DNA from: JAJFFW01 sp965263375
GTDB taxonomy: Bacteria; Pseudomonadota; Alphaproteobacteria; Caulobacterales; Parvularculaceae
Assembly (NCBI GenBank): GCA_965263375.1
Contig: OZ253669.1
Coordinates: forward strand, 1,736,001 to 1,800,000
DNA: 64,000 bases
Direction: 5' to 3'
In this document: piece by piece, positions 8,462-17,897 of the stretch
Position numbering within the stretch: the first letter of the stretch is position 1
Layout of the letters: each line of letters opens with the position of its first letter
Made by a program: the position numbers and the translations under genes
The notes under the pieces: generated by a model
The model's input: the letters and a program-made list of their open reading frames with translations, nothing else
What the model was told of the DNA's origin: nothing
Databases searched by the model: none

Positions 8462-11265
8462 GCGTTTCCAGCAAGCGCCATAGCCGGACGGCCTAATACA
8501 AGCTGTACGTAGAGACGATTAACTTCTTCCGCATAGCCGCGCATTAACGGGCGAACTTGATTAAACTTATCAACCTCCCCGGCATTGGCGAGCAAAGCAG
8601 CCAAGCGATCTCGCACCGGCTGTTGCTGGGGATCGCTCCAGCGGGCAAGCGCTTTGACGACCGCTAGCCGGGTCCAAAAACCCCATGCATCTTGTAAAAT
8701 AGCTGCCGTTTCATGCGGGATGCTGCCCGCTCGCGCTAAGGCGTCAAGCGCTTCAAGCGCGCTAACTTGTTGGATGCCAGGCAAAGAAGCAGCATTGCGA
8801 TATATCAGGGCGCTTATAATCAACTCAACGTCTGCAAGCCCGCCATCGATACGCATGATATCCCATTCCGAAGCCGCCTTATCACGGCGCATCTTTTGAG
8901 CTCGGGCGCGGTCTAAGTCACGGAATAAAATATCGGCTCGCTTTGGGTTCGACACGGCAGAGCGAAGGGCCGTCGCCGCTTTTTGTTTGGCCAATTCATC
9001 GCCCCCAATAACGCGGGCGCGCGCAAGTAAAATCTGATCGGAGGCGATCGCTTCTGATTGAATATACGCCTTTAGCGCGTCCACATTGGGCGCAAGCGGC
9101 CCTGCGGCCCCTGAAGGACGATGGGAAATATCTAACTGTAAAGCGAAAAAACCGTGATCTAAATCTTGTAAGGATTTTACGTAATTTTGCGCAAAAGGCT
9201 CACATTCTGTGCTGTCGGCATCAGTTGCGATCAAACCAATTTTGCTAGTTTGTCCAGGCGCGCCGCATAAAGCATAGTCAAAAATATGCAGTGTAAGCCC
9301 CTTTGGCGGCTCGCCCACTTCTTTCGCGTGCATGACTTGCCGTAAAGTTGATTTATGTACTTCTTCTAATGCGCTGTCGGCGGCGCCGAAGCTCATATCG
9401 CCTGCCGCGGCGCGATAGGCGATCTCCGCCAAGTTTTCGCGACGCCATGAAGAAATGTCTTGAACGCTGGCGCCTTCAGCTGGCGGCACATTGCGCGCAA
9501 GCCACTCCTCTCCATCTTTTGGCGTCTCAATGCCACCGCGTTCCAGCATGATCTGTAAACCAACTTCACTCTGCGTTAATGGGGCGATCGCGGCGCCAAA
9601 ACATCCAAACGCATCGACCATTGATTGACGCTTTTCACCATCTTCAGCCGTAACCTCTTCAAGCGCCTTGCAATCTGCACCAGCAATTTCCATTACGCTG
9701 TCAAATAGCGCGACGGCTTCGTCTGGGTGCTGTGTTTGACCAAAAGCGGTTAACAGCCCAGGCGCCACCTCAGAAAACCGAGTGCTAGAGTGACCAGATA
9801 CTTGCCCTGCCCAATTGTCGACCAGGTCAGAAAGTCTGGCGCCATCACCAAACCCTAAGTTTTCCAGATTTTCTGCGTCCTTCTCCCCATCTACGCCAGG
9901 GCTGTATCGCATAAAAGCGGATTTGCGATTATCACTCACCATCGCGAGCGCATTTCTAGCGTCCGCATGCACGCCGGCTAGAACACGCTCGACATCGCTA
10001 TAGTCTTCAAAGCCATAAAGAGAGGCGAGCGCCTCGCGTTCTGTTGGATCAGACACACTGGTCACTTGCGGACCTTTGATAAACTGGGCGCGAGAAATAA
10101 CGCCTTGGGCAAAGTCCTCTCCAGCCACAAGACGCGCCGCAGTTGCTTCATCTATCAGGCCTAATTTCGCCGCTTTGTTGAATAGGGAACGTGAGGAGGC
10201 TGAACGAAACATAGGACGCCCTCGGCCTAACTTTGACCGTAAAGCATCAGCAAGATCGCGCAACGGACCACGCGGACCTGTGTTTTCTTCAATTGCTTTT
10301 GGCGCGTCGATAGTGTCTTCAGCGGCCTCACACGACGCATTATCGTCCCACAGAGACTCTTCGATATTCTCTAAGAACACGCCGCCCGCCAGACGGTCGC
10401 CAGCCACAACACGGGCGCTTTTTAAAAATGTCGGTAAAGCATTATTTTGCGCAAGCTCAAGGTCGTTTTGCACTCTTGCTATGGTTTCAACAAGACCCGC
10501 ACCCTGTACACCCGTGCCCAATGGGGTCTTTAACGTAAACAAAGTTTGCTCGCCGCATTTACCTTCAAAAACTTCACGAAACTCTGCACCAAGACGGACA
10601 AAAGCCCGTTCCGCCATGCGCGCTGCTTGCCCAGGAAAAACACTAGGATCGTATAAAATAGCTATATTTAATGGACCAAAGGGACAAAGCTCTTCTTGGG
10701 CTAAGTCGCCGCTAGCAAGTGCGAAAATTCCCTTTGCGGGCCCTTCTTCTAGGTCTATCGACAGCTCTGCGCGATTGACAGCGCCGCGAAGCAACCAGCG
10801 CAAAGCAGTCTCTACTAGACGTTCTGCAAATTCAGCGCGCGCAGACGCCGCCTGGTAACCGGTCCAGCGTCCACTAATTTCTGCAATGCCAATCGCAACG
10901 TCGCAGCGCATCTTGATAGGTTCAATCGCAGCATGCAGCGCGTCGGCGCCCCCGACCCCGCCTTCTAACGCAGTAAGGTCCCGTGCGGCCTCAGCAATGA
11001 CTTTTGATGGGTCGTCCGTTAACGCTGATGATGCGGCGAGCGGCGTTTTAAAACACCATGTTGCAAGATGAGTTGTCGAACCGAATATCTTCAAGAGCGT
11101 CAAGCGGCGCATGGGCGTATCAAGGGCGCCGCCCGGATCGCCGCCTGCGCTATCTGCAAGCACGCGCCGCCAACGCGTTGTTTCACCGGCTGCGCAGCTA
11201 GGATCCAAGGCCGCGACGTCTTCACACATTGGCCCGACACCCTGCTGCATGGGACCATCCTCCAT
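8458..11265 (-). CDS. glnE: GlnE-family glutamine synthetase adenylyltransferase homologue with degenerate active sites
   Basis: 935 residues, the usual GlnE length, with recognisable alignment along both halves (AIGIAEISGRWTGYQ, KLGRGR, GGLADVELI, HRPSGAAGPLAPNVDALKAY). GlnE normally has two nucleotidyltransferase domains, one removing and one adding AMP on glutamine synthetase, each with a GG-x(n)-S-D-x-D metal site. Here the first site (~195-205) reads CPFGPLNIAILYDP, replacing D-x-D by P-x-N. The second (~668-680) reads GQTSKIGLIATD, replacing it by K-x-G. The R-x-D-x-R-L-R-P motifs are also eroded (DISHRPSG) and KLGRGGIREIEF has become KLGRGRPMFRSA. The frame is intact, so the protein is presumably made and may act as a binding or regulatory scaffold. 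A sequence error cannot explain changes at both sites. Confidence 0.85.
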   Translation of the reverse strand: MEDGPMQQGVGPMCEDVAALDPSCAAGETTRWRRVLADSAGGDPGGALDTPMRRLTLLKIFGSTTHLATWCFKTPLAASSALTDDPSKVIAEAARDLTALEGGVGGADALHAAIEPIKMRCDVAIGIAEISGRWTGYQAASARAEFAERLVETALRWLLRGAVNRAELSIDLEEGPAKGIFALASGDLAQEELCPFGPLNIAILYDPSVFPGQAARMAERAFVRLGAEFREVFEGKCGEQTLFTLKTPLGTGVQGAGLVETIARVQNDLELAQNNALPTFLKSARVVAGDRLAGGVFLENIEESLWDDNASCEAAEDTIDAPKAIEENTGPRGPLRDLADALRSKLGRGRPMFRSASSRSLFNKAAKLGLIDEATAARLVAGEDFAQGVISRAQFIKGPQVTSVSDPTEREALASLYGFEDYSDVERVLAGVHADARNALAMVSDNRKSAFMRYSPGVDGEKDAENLENLGFGDGARLSDLVDNWAGQVSGHSSTRFSEVAPGLLTAFGQTQHPDEAVALFDSVMEIAGADCKALEEVTAEDGEKRQSMVDAFGCFGAAIAPLTQSEVGLQIMLERGGIETPKDGEEWLARNVPPAEGASVQDISSWRRENLAEIAYRAAAGDMSFGAADSALEEVHKSTLRQVMHAKEVGEPPKGLTLHIFDYALCGAPGQTSKIGLIATDADSTECEPFAQNYVKSLQDLDHGFFALQLDISHRPSGAAGPLAPNVDALKAYIQSEAIASDQILLARARVIGGDELAKQKAATALRSAVSNPKRADILFRDLDRARAQKMRRDKAASEWDIMRIDGGLADVELIISALIYRNAASLPGIQQVSALEALDALARAGSIPHETAAILQDAWGFWTRLAVVKALARWSDPQQQPVRDRLAALLANAGEVDKFNQVRPLMRGYAEEVNRLYVQLVLGRPAMALAGNA

Positions 11266-11444
11266 TATCTTTTGAGCGCGACTAAACTTTTTCTGCGCAA
11301 TGCAAACTTCGCAACGCGCAAGTTGCGCTAATAGTCTAATGTCCCACTAACTGGTGAATTGGCTGTTAAACATTTTATGAGAGTTTGAAGAACAGCTTTA
11401 TTTTCCTTGAAACCATAAATTTGCGCCCCGAGTCACACCATTCC

Positions 11445-13079
11445 ATGAAGCGCCCTGTTGCTAAATTTTTACTCTTTTTGCGTCATTTCCGGCGCCAGAA
11501 AATTCGGTTACGCACCGGGTTGTTATGGATTTTAGCTATTTTAACGGGCATTGCCGCCGCCTATGGCGTAATTTTATTCCGCATGGCGATTGATGCCGTT
11601 TCTATGATCGCTTTTGGAGAGACAGAAGAAATGGTGGCCAGCGGCGCCGCTTCTCTTAACTTCTTTCGCGCGTGGATGGCGCCAATCGTTGGCGGGTTTG
11701 TTGTGGCTTGCCTGCTTTATCTTACTCAAAAATATGGCTGGTTAACCGATGCGCGAACACATGGCGTGCCAGAGGTAATTGAAGCGCGCGCCGTGCGAGA
11801 GGCGACGATCACAGCCCGTTCTGGATTGGCGTCCGCCGTTATTTCCGCCATTTCCATCGGCTCTGGCGCTAGCGCTGGGCGTGAGGGGCCGGCGGTGCAT
11901 ATCGGCGCCACTATCGCTTCGATTATTGAGCGCCATTTTAACTTTTCAGCAAAAGATGCGCGCACGCTTTTAGGCTGCGGCGCGGCGGCGGCGGTTTCAG
12001 CAAGCTTTAACGCGCCGCTAGCGGGTGTTTTGTTCGCCCTAGAAGTCGTCTTGGGCAATTACGCACTGTCGGTGTTTGGCCCTATTGCAGCGGCGAGCGC
12101 GGCGGCGGCCATGATCACTCATATTCATCTTGGCGACTTTCCAGCTTTCCCCGCGCCTCATTATGATGTTGCAAGCGCTCTAGATATTCCATTGTCGGCC
12201 CTGCTCGGGATTTTTTGCGGATTAATCGCTAGTACATTTTTAGTCGTCACGCGGCGTTTTACTGAGGGCGCCCGTATACTTGCTGAACGCTATAAGACGC
12301 CCTTTTATATGTTGCCGCCTATAGCCGGTGTTATCGTCGGCCTCATCGGCGCATTCCAACCAGAAATCTTTGGTGTCGGATATGAAGCAGTAACCCGGAC
12401 ATTAAACGGTGAATATACGATCAAGATATTATGCGGATTGCTTGCCTTAAAGCTTTTTGCAACAGCCGTAACATTATCTTGCCGTTTTGGCGGCGGTGTT
12501 TTTTCTCCCGGCCTCGTAATTGGGGTATTCGCTGGCGCCGCCTTTGGCGGCATGCTCGGCGTGATCTTACCTGACGCTTCGGCTGGGCCCGCTTATTATG
12601 CGATGATTGGCATGGGGGCGATGTCCGGCGCGATAATAGGCGCTCCGATTTCAACAACCTTGATCGTTTTTGAAATGACCGGCGATTATACGATGACCAT
12701 GTCTTTAATGGTGGCCGTCGCCTTGGCGACAATGCTTGTACAAACGCTTGCTGAAAAATCATTCTTCCACTGGCAGTTATCTCGCCGTGGTTATGATGTT
12801 TCAGAAGGCCCGCAAGGCGTGATCTTAAAAACTATCAGGGTGCGCGATGTCATGGACGCGATGCCCCAACAAGCACCTTTGGCGAAGGACGCGGTACGGC
12901 TGCTTGCCAATCAATCCCTTGGCGAGGCGCTCGCGATCTTAGAAAAACATAATGAGGACGGATTGCCCGTTACTGATCGCACTGAGCCGACTGTCGTTAT
13001 CGGGTATCTTTCAAGTGTAAAGGCCCTTAGCGCTTATAATCGGGCGCTGATTGACAGTCATATTGAGCATCATACCTGA
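11445..13079 (+). CDS. ClC-family chloride channel or transporter
   Basis: An inner-membrane anion channel or exchanger with about ten to twelve hydrophobic helices. The family selectivity motifs are present: GSGASAGREGP with the gating glutamate, GGGVFSPGL, and the C-terminal filter region SGAIIGAPISTTLIVFEMTG. The internal proton-relay glutamate of E. coli ClC-ec1 (FIIEEM) appears as FALEVV, valine at that position, as in channel-type ClCs. After the membrane part a CBS-like segment (RVRDVMDAM to GYLSSVKAL, ~100 residues) is shorter than a full CBS pair. I use the ATG at 11445 (MKRPVAKFL); a TTG at 11385 would add 20 residues, and neither has a good ribosome site. Confidence 0.9.
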   Translation: MKRPVAKFLLFLRHFRRQKIRLRTGLLWILAILTGIAAAYGVILFRMAIDAVSMIAFGETEEMVASGAASLNFFRAWMAPIVGGFVVACLLYLTQKYGWLTDARTHGVPEVIEARAVREATITARSGLASAVISAISIGSGASAGREGPAVHIGATIASIIERHFNFSAKDARTLLGCGAAAAVSASFNAPLAGVLFALEVVLGNYALSVFGPIAAASAAAAMITHIHLGDFPAFPAPHYDVASALDIPLSALLGIFCGLIASTFLVVTRRFTEGARILAERYKTPFYMLPPIAGVIVGLIGAFQPEIFGVGYEAVTRTLNGEYTIKILCGLLALKLFATAVTLSCRFGGGVFSPGLVIGVFAGAAFGGMLGVILPDASAGPAYYAMIGMGAMSGAIIGAPISTTLIVFEMTGDYTMTMSLMVAVALATMLVQTLAEKSFFHWQLSRRGYDVSEGPQGVILKTIRVRDVMDAMPQQAPLAKDAVRLLANQSLGEALAILEKHNEDGLPVTDRTEPTVVIGYLSSVKALSAYNRALIDSHIEHHT

Positions 13080-13117
13080 ACTAAGGGCATAAGCGTATTT
13101 CTTAAAGCACAAACTTT

Positions 13118-13429
13118 CTAACGGCGTTCCGGGGGAATATTTTCAATACGCGTGATATGATCTTTAAGATCTTCAAAAGTAAAAGCCATTGCGCGGCGTT
13201 TAGAAGACGGCGGTTGTTTATCGAGACAAACACCATCTCGCCATTCAGTCTTTGGACGGATCGGTCGACGTTCAAATCCACCGCCACAATTAGGGCAAAC
13301 ATTATTTAACCGGTTTTCAACGCAGTCCACACAAAAAGTGCACTCATAAGTGCAAATGCGGGCGTCGACACTATCTGGAAGAAGGTCTTTGTCGCATCCT
13401 TCACAGTTCGGCCTAAGCTCTAGCGCCAT
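13118..13429 (-). CDS. DUF1272 cysteine-rich zinc-ribbon protein
   Basis: 103 residues. The N-terminal ~60 match DUF1272: LRPNCEGCDKDLLPDS, then YECTFCVDCVE and NVCPNCGGGFERRPIRP, with four Cys-x2/3-Cys pairs that should bind two zinc ions in a RING-like arrangement. The function of the family is unknown. The C-terminal ~40 residues are charged and hold no cysteine knuckle. It is convergent with the ClC gene and 34 bases downstream of the squalene/phytoene-synthase-like gene on the same strand. Confidence 0.9.
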   Translation of the reverse strand: MALELRPNCEGCDKDLLPDSVDARICTYECTFCVDCVENRLNNVCPNCGGGFERRPIRPKTEWRDGVCLDKQPPSSKRRAMAFTFEDLKDHITRIENIPPERR

Positions 13430-13463
13430 GTCTTATCCTTTTTCAAAATTACTCTTATACACA

Positions 13464-14201
13464 TTAGAACGCGCCGAAAGCCATTGCCTGAAATAGTTTT
13501 AGGCGCGCCAATAAAGGTGTGAACGGATTTTGCCTGTTTCGTTTACGCATGTCCGTTAACGCAAGATGTAGGTGTAATGCGCTTTGATCCGCCTCCATGC
13601 TTTTAAAGAGGGTGCGAGAATGAAGTAATGCAACGTCAATGTTTGTTGAAGCGCTCTCCATCGCCCCTCTCGCGATTAAATCATCGCTAACGCCAGCGAA
13701 TTGCAACGCGAAAGAAAAAGCGCTTTCTGCACGTATTAATGGCGCATGGTCTAACCGTTCATCTGCAACAGATATTAAATTGACTCGAATATGCGCCAAA
13801 TATCCTTCCGCTTCATCAAGCCACGCCCAAAGGGCTGTCTCGTCTTTAAAAGGATCTTTGTAAAGCAGCGGTGCGCGCGAATCGATCGCGGTTTCAAAAA
13901 CGGGGCGTGTTCGTTCTGTAATGATCTGAGTTTCTTGTGCTAACTGAACCACAGGGTGTGCGCGTACTCGGCCGCCAGCAAGAATCTCATCAAGTGCTTC
14001 GCGCCACCATTGGAGGCGAATTTCCCCAAGCGGCGGCTCGCTCACGACTGAGGGGATTTGTCTGATTTCCCAATGAAGCGCGTATAGGGCGATCAATTTG
14101 CGGCGTAATTCTGGCGCTACATATTGCACGGCGAGCCAACGATGCTCGTCCAAGCGCCTTACAAGATCTACGCAATATTGTTCATTACCGGTATCAGTCA
14201 T
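13464..14201 (-). CDS. Squalene/phytoene synthase family protein (NDUFAF6-like)
   Basis: A 245-residue all-helical protein with the family start (YCVDLVRRLDEHRWLAVQYV, LIALYALHWEIRQIP, IRLQWWREALDEI). It looks like the short alphaproteobacterial branch related to the mitochondrial complex I assembly factor NDUFAF6 rather than a carotenoid enzyme. The first aspartate-rich motif is weak (HWEIRQI) and the second (DExxD) region is DEAEGYLAHIRV, so prenyl-synthase activity is doubtful. It often lies near secDF in this class, as here. Start ATG at 14201. Confidence 0.75.
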   Translation of the reverse strand: MTDTGNEQYCVDLVRRLDEHRWLAVQYVAPELRRKLIALYALHWEIRQIPSVVSEPPLGEIRLQWWREALDEILAGGRVRAHPVVQLAQETQIITERTRPVFETAIDSRAPLLYKDPFKDETALWAWLDEAEGYLAHIRVNLISVADERLDHAPLIRAESAFSFALQFAGVSDDLIARGAMESASTNIDVALLHSRTLFKSMEADQSALHLHLALTDMRKRNRQNPFTPLLARLKLFQAMAFGAF

Positions 14202-14424
14202 TACTTGGCGTCGCGTTATCCATCCTTGCGATAAACCATAAGCTGTAGATTGCGCCTAGCGATTTTCGCAGATTCGCGCGGTTAAATCTCTTTCTAATAA
14301 CCATTCGCAACTATTTCGTATGCGCAAAATTTTGAACTTATGGTCTGCTTTGCTTGACGCAGCGGCGCATCACGCTACCTAAAGGCATTGATTTAAAACT
14401 CCAAAGCCAAAAGAGGATGACAAG

Positions 14425-15018
14425 ATGGCGATCACGCTTCCTGAACTGCCTTATGCGCGTAATGCCCTCGCGCCGCATATTTCTGAAAACACCCTCGATT
14501 TTCACTACGGCAAGCACCACCAAGCCTATGTGGACAATCTGAACAAATTAATCGACGGCAGCCCGCTGGCTGACGCCTCTTTGGATGAGATCATCAAAGA
14601 CAGTGCCGGCGACGCAAGCAAAGCTGGCCTTTTCAACAACGCTGCACAGATCTGGAACCACACATTCTATTGGAACTCCATGTCTCCAAACGGCGGCGGC
14701 GCGCCGACAGGCGCGGTTGCAGAAGCCATCAATGCTGCTTTTGGCGGTTATGATGCTTTCAAAGACGCTTTCGCTGCAGCTGGCGCAACACAGTTTGGTT
14801 CTGGTTGGGCTTGGCTTGTGGCAAAAGACGGCAAGGTTGAAGTCACCAAAACGCCAAATGCTGAAATCCCAACAGGCGTGACGCCTCTATTGACGATGGA
14901 TGTTTGGGAGCACGCATACTACCTTGATTTCCAAAACAAGCGCCCTGCTTACATCACGACATTCCTTGATCATTTGATCAATTGGGACTTTGCAAACGCG
15001 AACCTCGCGAACGCTTAA
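14425..15018 (+). CDS. sodB: Iron-type superoxide dismutase
   Basis: Dismutates superoxide in the cytoplasm. 197 residues, normal for FeSOD. Metal ligands are visible: His27 in DFHYGKHHQAYV, the second His in AAQIWNHTFYW (~79), and Asp and His in MDVWEHAYYLDFQNKR near the C-terminus. AAQIWNHTFYWNSM and FGSGWAWLV favour iron over manganese. The ATG follows AAGAGGATGACAAG. It is a lone plus-strand gene between two minus-strand genes that neighbour each other in many relatives, so it may be a lineage insertion (inference). Confidence 0.96.
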   Translation: MAITLPELPYARNALAPHISENTLDFHYGKHHQAYVDNLNKLIDGSPLADASLDEIIKDSAGDASKAGLFNNAAQIWNHTFYWNSMSPNGGGAPTGAVAEAINAAFGGYDAFKDAFAAAGATQFGSGWAWLVAKDGKVEVTKTPNAEIPTGVTPLLTMDVWEHAYYLDFQNKRPAYITTFLDHLINWDFANANLANA

Positions 15019-15080
15019 GCCTTATCTGCATGGCCATAGCCGTGCAGTCATCGCTTAACTCTGGATGGGCGATCGCTCTT

Positions 15081-15116
15081 GCCAATCAAGCAATAATACG
15101 CTGTTGCTTGATTGGC
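15081..15116. terminator. Perfect 13-bp inverted repeat between convergent sodB and secF
   Basis: GCCAATCAAGCAA (15081-15093) is followed by a 10-base loop and its exact complement (15104-15116). It sits 62 bases after the sodB stop and 52 before the secF stop, so it can end transcripts from both directions. No T tract follows on either side, so a Rho-independent mechanism is uncertain. A second small hairpin (TGCATGGC with GCCGTGCA) lies at 15027-15046. Confidence 0.55.
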
Positions 15117-15168
15117 GCCGAAACGCGATTTTGTGACGTCTCATCTAGCCTCAATATGTCTTTACTCG

Positions 15169-16191
15169 CTAGGTCGTCGCTGGCGCGTTCGCAGTTTCTT
15201 TCGACCAGTCACGCTTTACCCCAAGGGCCAACAATATCGGCGCCGCGATAAAGATCGACGAGTAAGTCCCGATCAAGACGCCCCAGATCATTGCAAAGGT
15301 AAAGCCGCGTAAAACCTCACCGCCAATCAAATAAAGCGCCACCAGCGCCAAAAGGGTCGTGACAGACGTCATAACCGTCCGCTGAAGCGTATCATTGATC
15401 GAAAGATCAACCAGCTCACGCAGCTCTTTCTTTTTATACTTGCGCAGGTTCTCTCTGACGCGGTCATAGACGACAACGGTATCATTCATGGAGTAACCCA
15501 CAATGGTCAAAATCGCTGCGATAATGGCGAGGTTAAACTCAAGCCGCGTTACGGCGAAGACGCCAAGAGTGATGACGACATCGTGGACCAAAGCGATAAT
15601 AGCGCCGACGGAAAACTGCCATTCAAATCGGAACCAGATGTAAAGAAGCATCAAACCGATCGCGAGAGCGACGGCGGTAATCCCTCGTTGGATTAATTCA
15701 CCAGAAACGGCGGGGCCGACGACGTCGATTTTGCGAAAGCGGACATTATCGCCCAGAACTTCTCTTAAAACATCCTGCACCGCTTGGGCCGCATTTTGTT
15801 GCGCTTGCTCCCCCGCTTTCGCCGCTGCTTTTGCAGCATCATCTGGCGAAGGCTCTGCTTGAATGGGCTCAGCCGCTTGCTCGCTTGCTTCTTGCTGCTC
15901 AATAAAGACGACAACGCCTTTTTCACCGCCGGTAACGTCTTGGATCTCTTGAACTTTGACGTCCCCAAGATTGAGCGCGGTAACACCATCACGAACGGCG
16001 CTAATATCAATTGGCTCATTATCGGCGGCTTCGATGGTGACGCCGCCGCGAAAATCAACGCCGAAATTGAGGCCTAGCGTAGCGACCGCGATGATGGAGC
16101 CGACCACAATAAAAGCAGAAGCAATGGCCGCGGCAAAACGCTGATTGGTAAATCGAATATCGGTTTGGTCTGGGATGAGTTTTAACAACAT
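15169..16191 (-). CDS. secF: Protein translocase subunit SecF
   Basis: With SecD it uses the proton gradient to pull proteins through SecYEG on the periplasmic side. 340 residues, six membrane segments: one near residue 25, then a periplasmic domain and five helices from ~175. Family motifs: NFGVDFRGGVTIE, the DTVVVYDRVRENLR cytoplasmic loop and LINDTLQRT-like SINDTLQRTVMTS. The periplasmic domain holds a Gln/Ala/Glu-rich stretch of ~45 residues (from EQQEASEQAAEP to QNAAQAVQD) that is absent from typical SecF and looks like a low-complexity insertion. It follows secD by 12 bases. Confidence 0.96.
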   Translation of the reverse strand: MLLKLIPDQTDIRFTNQRFAAAIASAFIVVGSIIAVATLGLNFGVDFRGGVTIEAADNEPIDISAVRDGVTALNLGDVKVQEIQDVTGGEKGVVVFIEQQEASEQAAEPIQAEPSPDDAAKAAAKAGEQAQQNAAQAVQDVLREVLGDNVRFRKIDVVGPAVSGELIQRGITAVALAIGLMLLYIWFRFEWQFSVGAIIALVHDVVITLGVFAVTRLEFNLAIIAAILTIVGYSMNDTVVVYDRVRENLRKYKKKELRELVDLSINDTLQRTVMTSVTTLLALVALYLIGGEVLRGFTFAMIWGVLIGTYSSIFIAAPILLALGVKRDWSKETANAPATT

Positions 16192-16203
16192 CGATATTCG
16201 TCC

Positions 16204-17829
16204 TTACAATAAGATTGATTGGGGTCGTTTACGCAGGACCCATCCGCCGGCAAGAAGCCGGGTGAGGAAATAAGCGGTGAAGACTGAGGTTGCGACACCG
16301 ATCATCAAAGTGATAGCAAAGCCGCGCACAGGCCCCGCCCCTAAGAAGAACATAATAAAGGCCGCCGCAAAGGTGGTAACGTTCGCATCGAGGATCGCCG
16401 AGCGCGCCCGGGTGAACCCTTGCTCAATCGCATTGATGGGGCCTTTACCAGCCGCAAGCTCTTCCCTAATCCGTTCAAAGATCAACACATTGGCGTCCAC
16501 CGCCATACCAATGGTGAGAACAATACCCGCAATGCCCGGCAGGGTTAGGGTTGATCCAAACAACGACAAAGCACCCGCAATTAAGATCACATTAGCAATC
16601 AGTGCGATATTGGCGTAAACCCCAAACCGCCCATAAGAAGCGATCATATAAAGCACCACCGCAACAAAACCGATGATTAGCGCGAGGGTCCCGGCTCGCA
16701 CTGAATCTGCGCCTAGGTCCGGCCCGACGGAGCGTTGCTCAACAATCTGCAGGGGCGCAGGCAAGGCGCCAGCTTGAATAAGCGTCGCAATACGGTTTGC
16801 TTCTTCAGGAGAAAAATCACCCGTGATCCGCCCACTGCCCCCTGGAATCGCCCCTTGAATACGCGGGGCTGAAATAATCTCCCCATCCAGAACAATCGCG
16901 AAAAGTTGGCCAATATTCTCAGCGGTGTAGTCGCCAAACCGTCTTGCGCCGCGCGTGTCGAATTGGAAATTGATCTGAAAACCGCCGCCGTCTGGGTTCA
17001 GACCAGCAGAAGCCTCGTTGACCATATCGCCAGTGATGATTGGATCTTCATATAGAACAAGCCCGCCGCCGCCTTCGCTATCGGGCATATTAATCAGAAT
17101 GCGCCCTGGGGGCATTAGACCAGCAAGAGCGTCTTGAATATTCACTGTCGGGTCATGACGGTGGAAGCTTAATTGTCCCTCCTCGCCAATCACGGCTTTT
17201 AAACGCTCCGGATCATTATCCCCCGGCACTTGAACAACAATGCGATTTTCACCCTGGGGTTGGATTGAGACTTCTTTGTTGCCGGCCGGGTCGATCCGCC
17301 TACGAATAACGTTTAGCGAAGCCGTGACGGCGTCCGTAGAATATTGTCGGCGCGCATCTTGGCTCATCACTATAGAAATGCGGTTTTCTTCTTGCTTCAC
17401 CTCATAAGGACGAACGCCAGACAAGACATTACCGCGGGTAAGATCTCGCACCCGTTTTACCGCGTCTTCGGCCTGGGCCGGGTTTTCAAGGCGGAAAGAA
17501 ATTTCCCCCGTCGCCTCGTTATAAGCGACACGCCCGCCAATCACGCGCACACGCTCTTTTCCCGCATTGCGATCAGGGCGCAGAACACGTTGAATCTCGC
17601 CGCGGGTGGCTTTTAAGCGATCATTGAGAACCTTTTCGGTGTCTACCTCCGCCAAGAGGTATGAGCCCCCTTGAAGGTCGAGACCAAGGTTGATCTGGCT
17701 CTTTGGAACAATCCCTGGCATTTGCGCCAGCTCTTCATCTGAGAAGAAATTCGGAAAGGCGAATAAAGCGGCAAGCGCAATAAGGCCAAAAATGGAGAAA
17801 GTCTGCCAGCGCGAAAATTGCAGCATCAA
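16204..17829 (-). CDS. secD: Protein translocase subunit SecD
   Basis: 541 residues, partner of SecF. One N-terminal membrane helix, a large periplasmic region containing the family LGLDLQGGSYLLAEVD, the QVPGDNDPERLKAVIG segment and the head domain, then five helices from ~375 with GMAVDANVLIFERIREELA, the conserved proton-relay and cytoplasmic loop motif. It is the middle gene of yajC-secD-secF, read together. Start ATG at 17829 or 17826 (MMLQFSRW). Confidence 0.97.
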   Translation of the reverse strand: MMLQFSRWQTFSIFGLIALAALFAFPNFFSDEELAQMPGIVPKSQINLGLDLQGGSYLLAEVDTEKVLNDRLKATRGEIQRVLRPDRNAGKERVRVIGGRVAYNEATGEISFRLENPAQAEDAVKRVRDLTRGNVLSGVRPYEVKQEENRISIVMSQDARRQYSTDAVTASLNVIRRRIDPAGNKEVSIQPQGENRIVVQVPGDNDPERLKAVIGEEGQLSFHRHDPTVNIQDALAGLMPPGRILINMPDSEGGGGLVLYEDPIITGDMVNEASAGLNPDGGGFQINFQFDTRGARRFGDYTAENIGQLFAIVLDGEIISAPRIQGAIPGGSGRITGDFSPEEANRIATLIQAGALPAPLQIVEQRSVGPDLGADSVRAGTLALIIGFVAVVLYMIASYGRFGVYANIALIANVILIAGALSLFGSTLTLPGIAGIVLTIGMAVDANVLIFERIREELAAGKGPINAIEQGFTRARSAILDANVTTFAAAFIMFFLGAGPVRGFAITLMIGVATSVFTAYFLTRLLAGGWVLRKRPQSILL

Positions 17830-17897
17830 CAGGGCTCCTCTTGATCAATGATAAAACCGGCGGGTCCTGATGTTAAACCCGCCGCGAAAGCTGGCAA

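Noticed and set aside
10076..10858. 260-codon plus-strand frame opposite the GlnE-like gene
   Set aside because: It is antisense to a homologous full-length gene, has Ser/Arg/Ala-biased composition and no ribosome site; a shadow frame.
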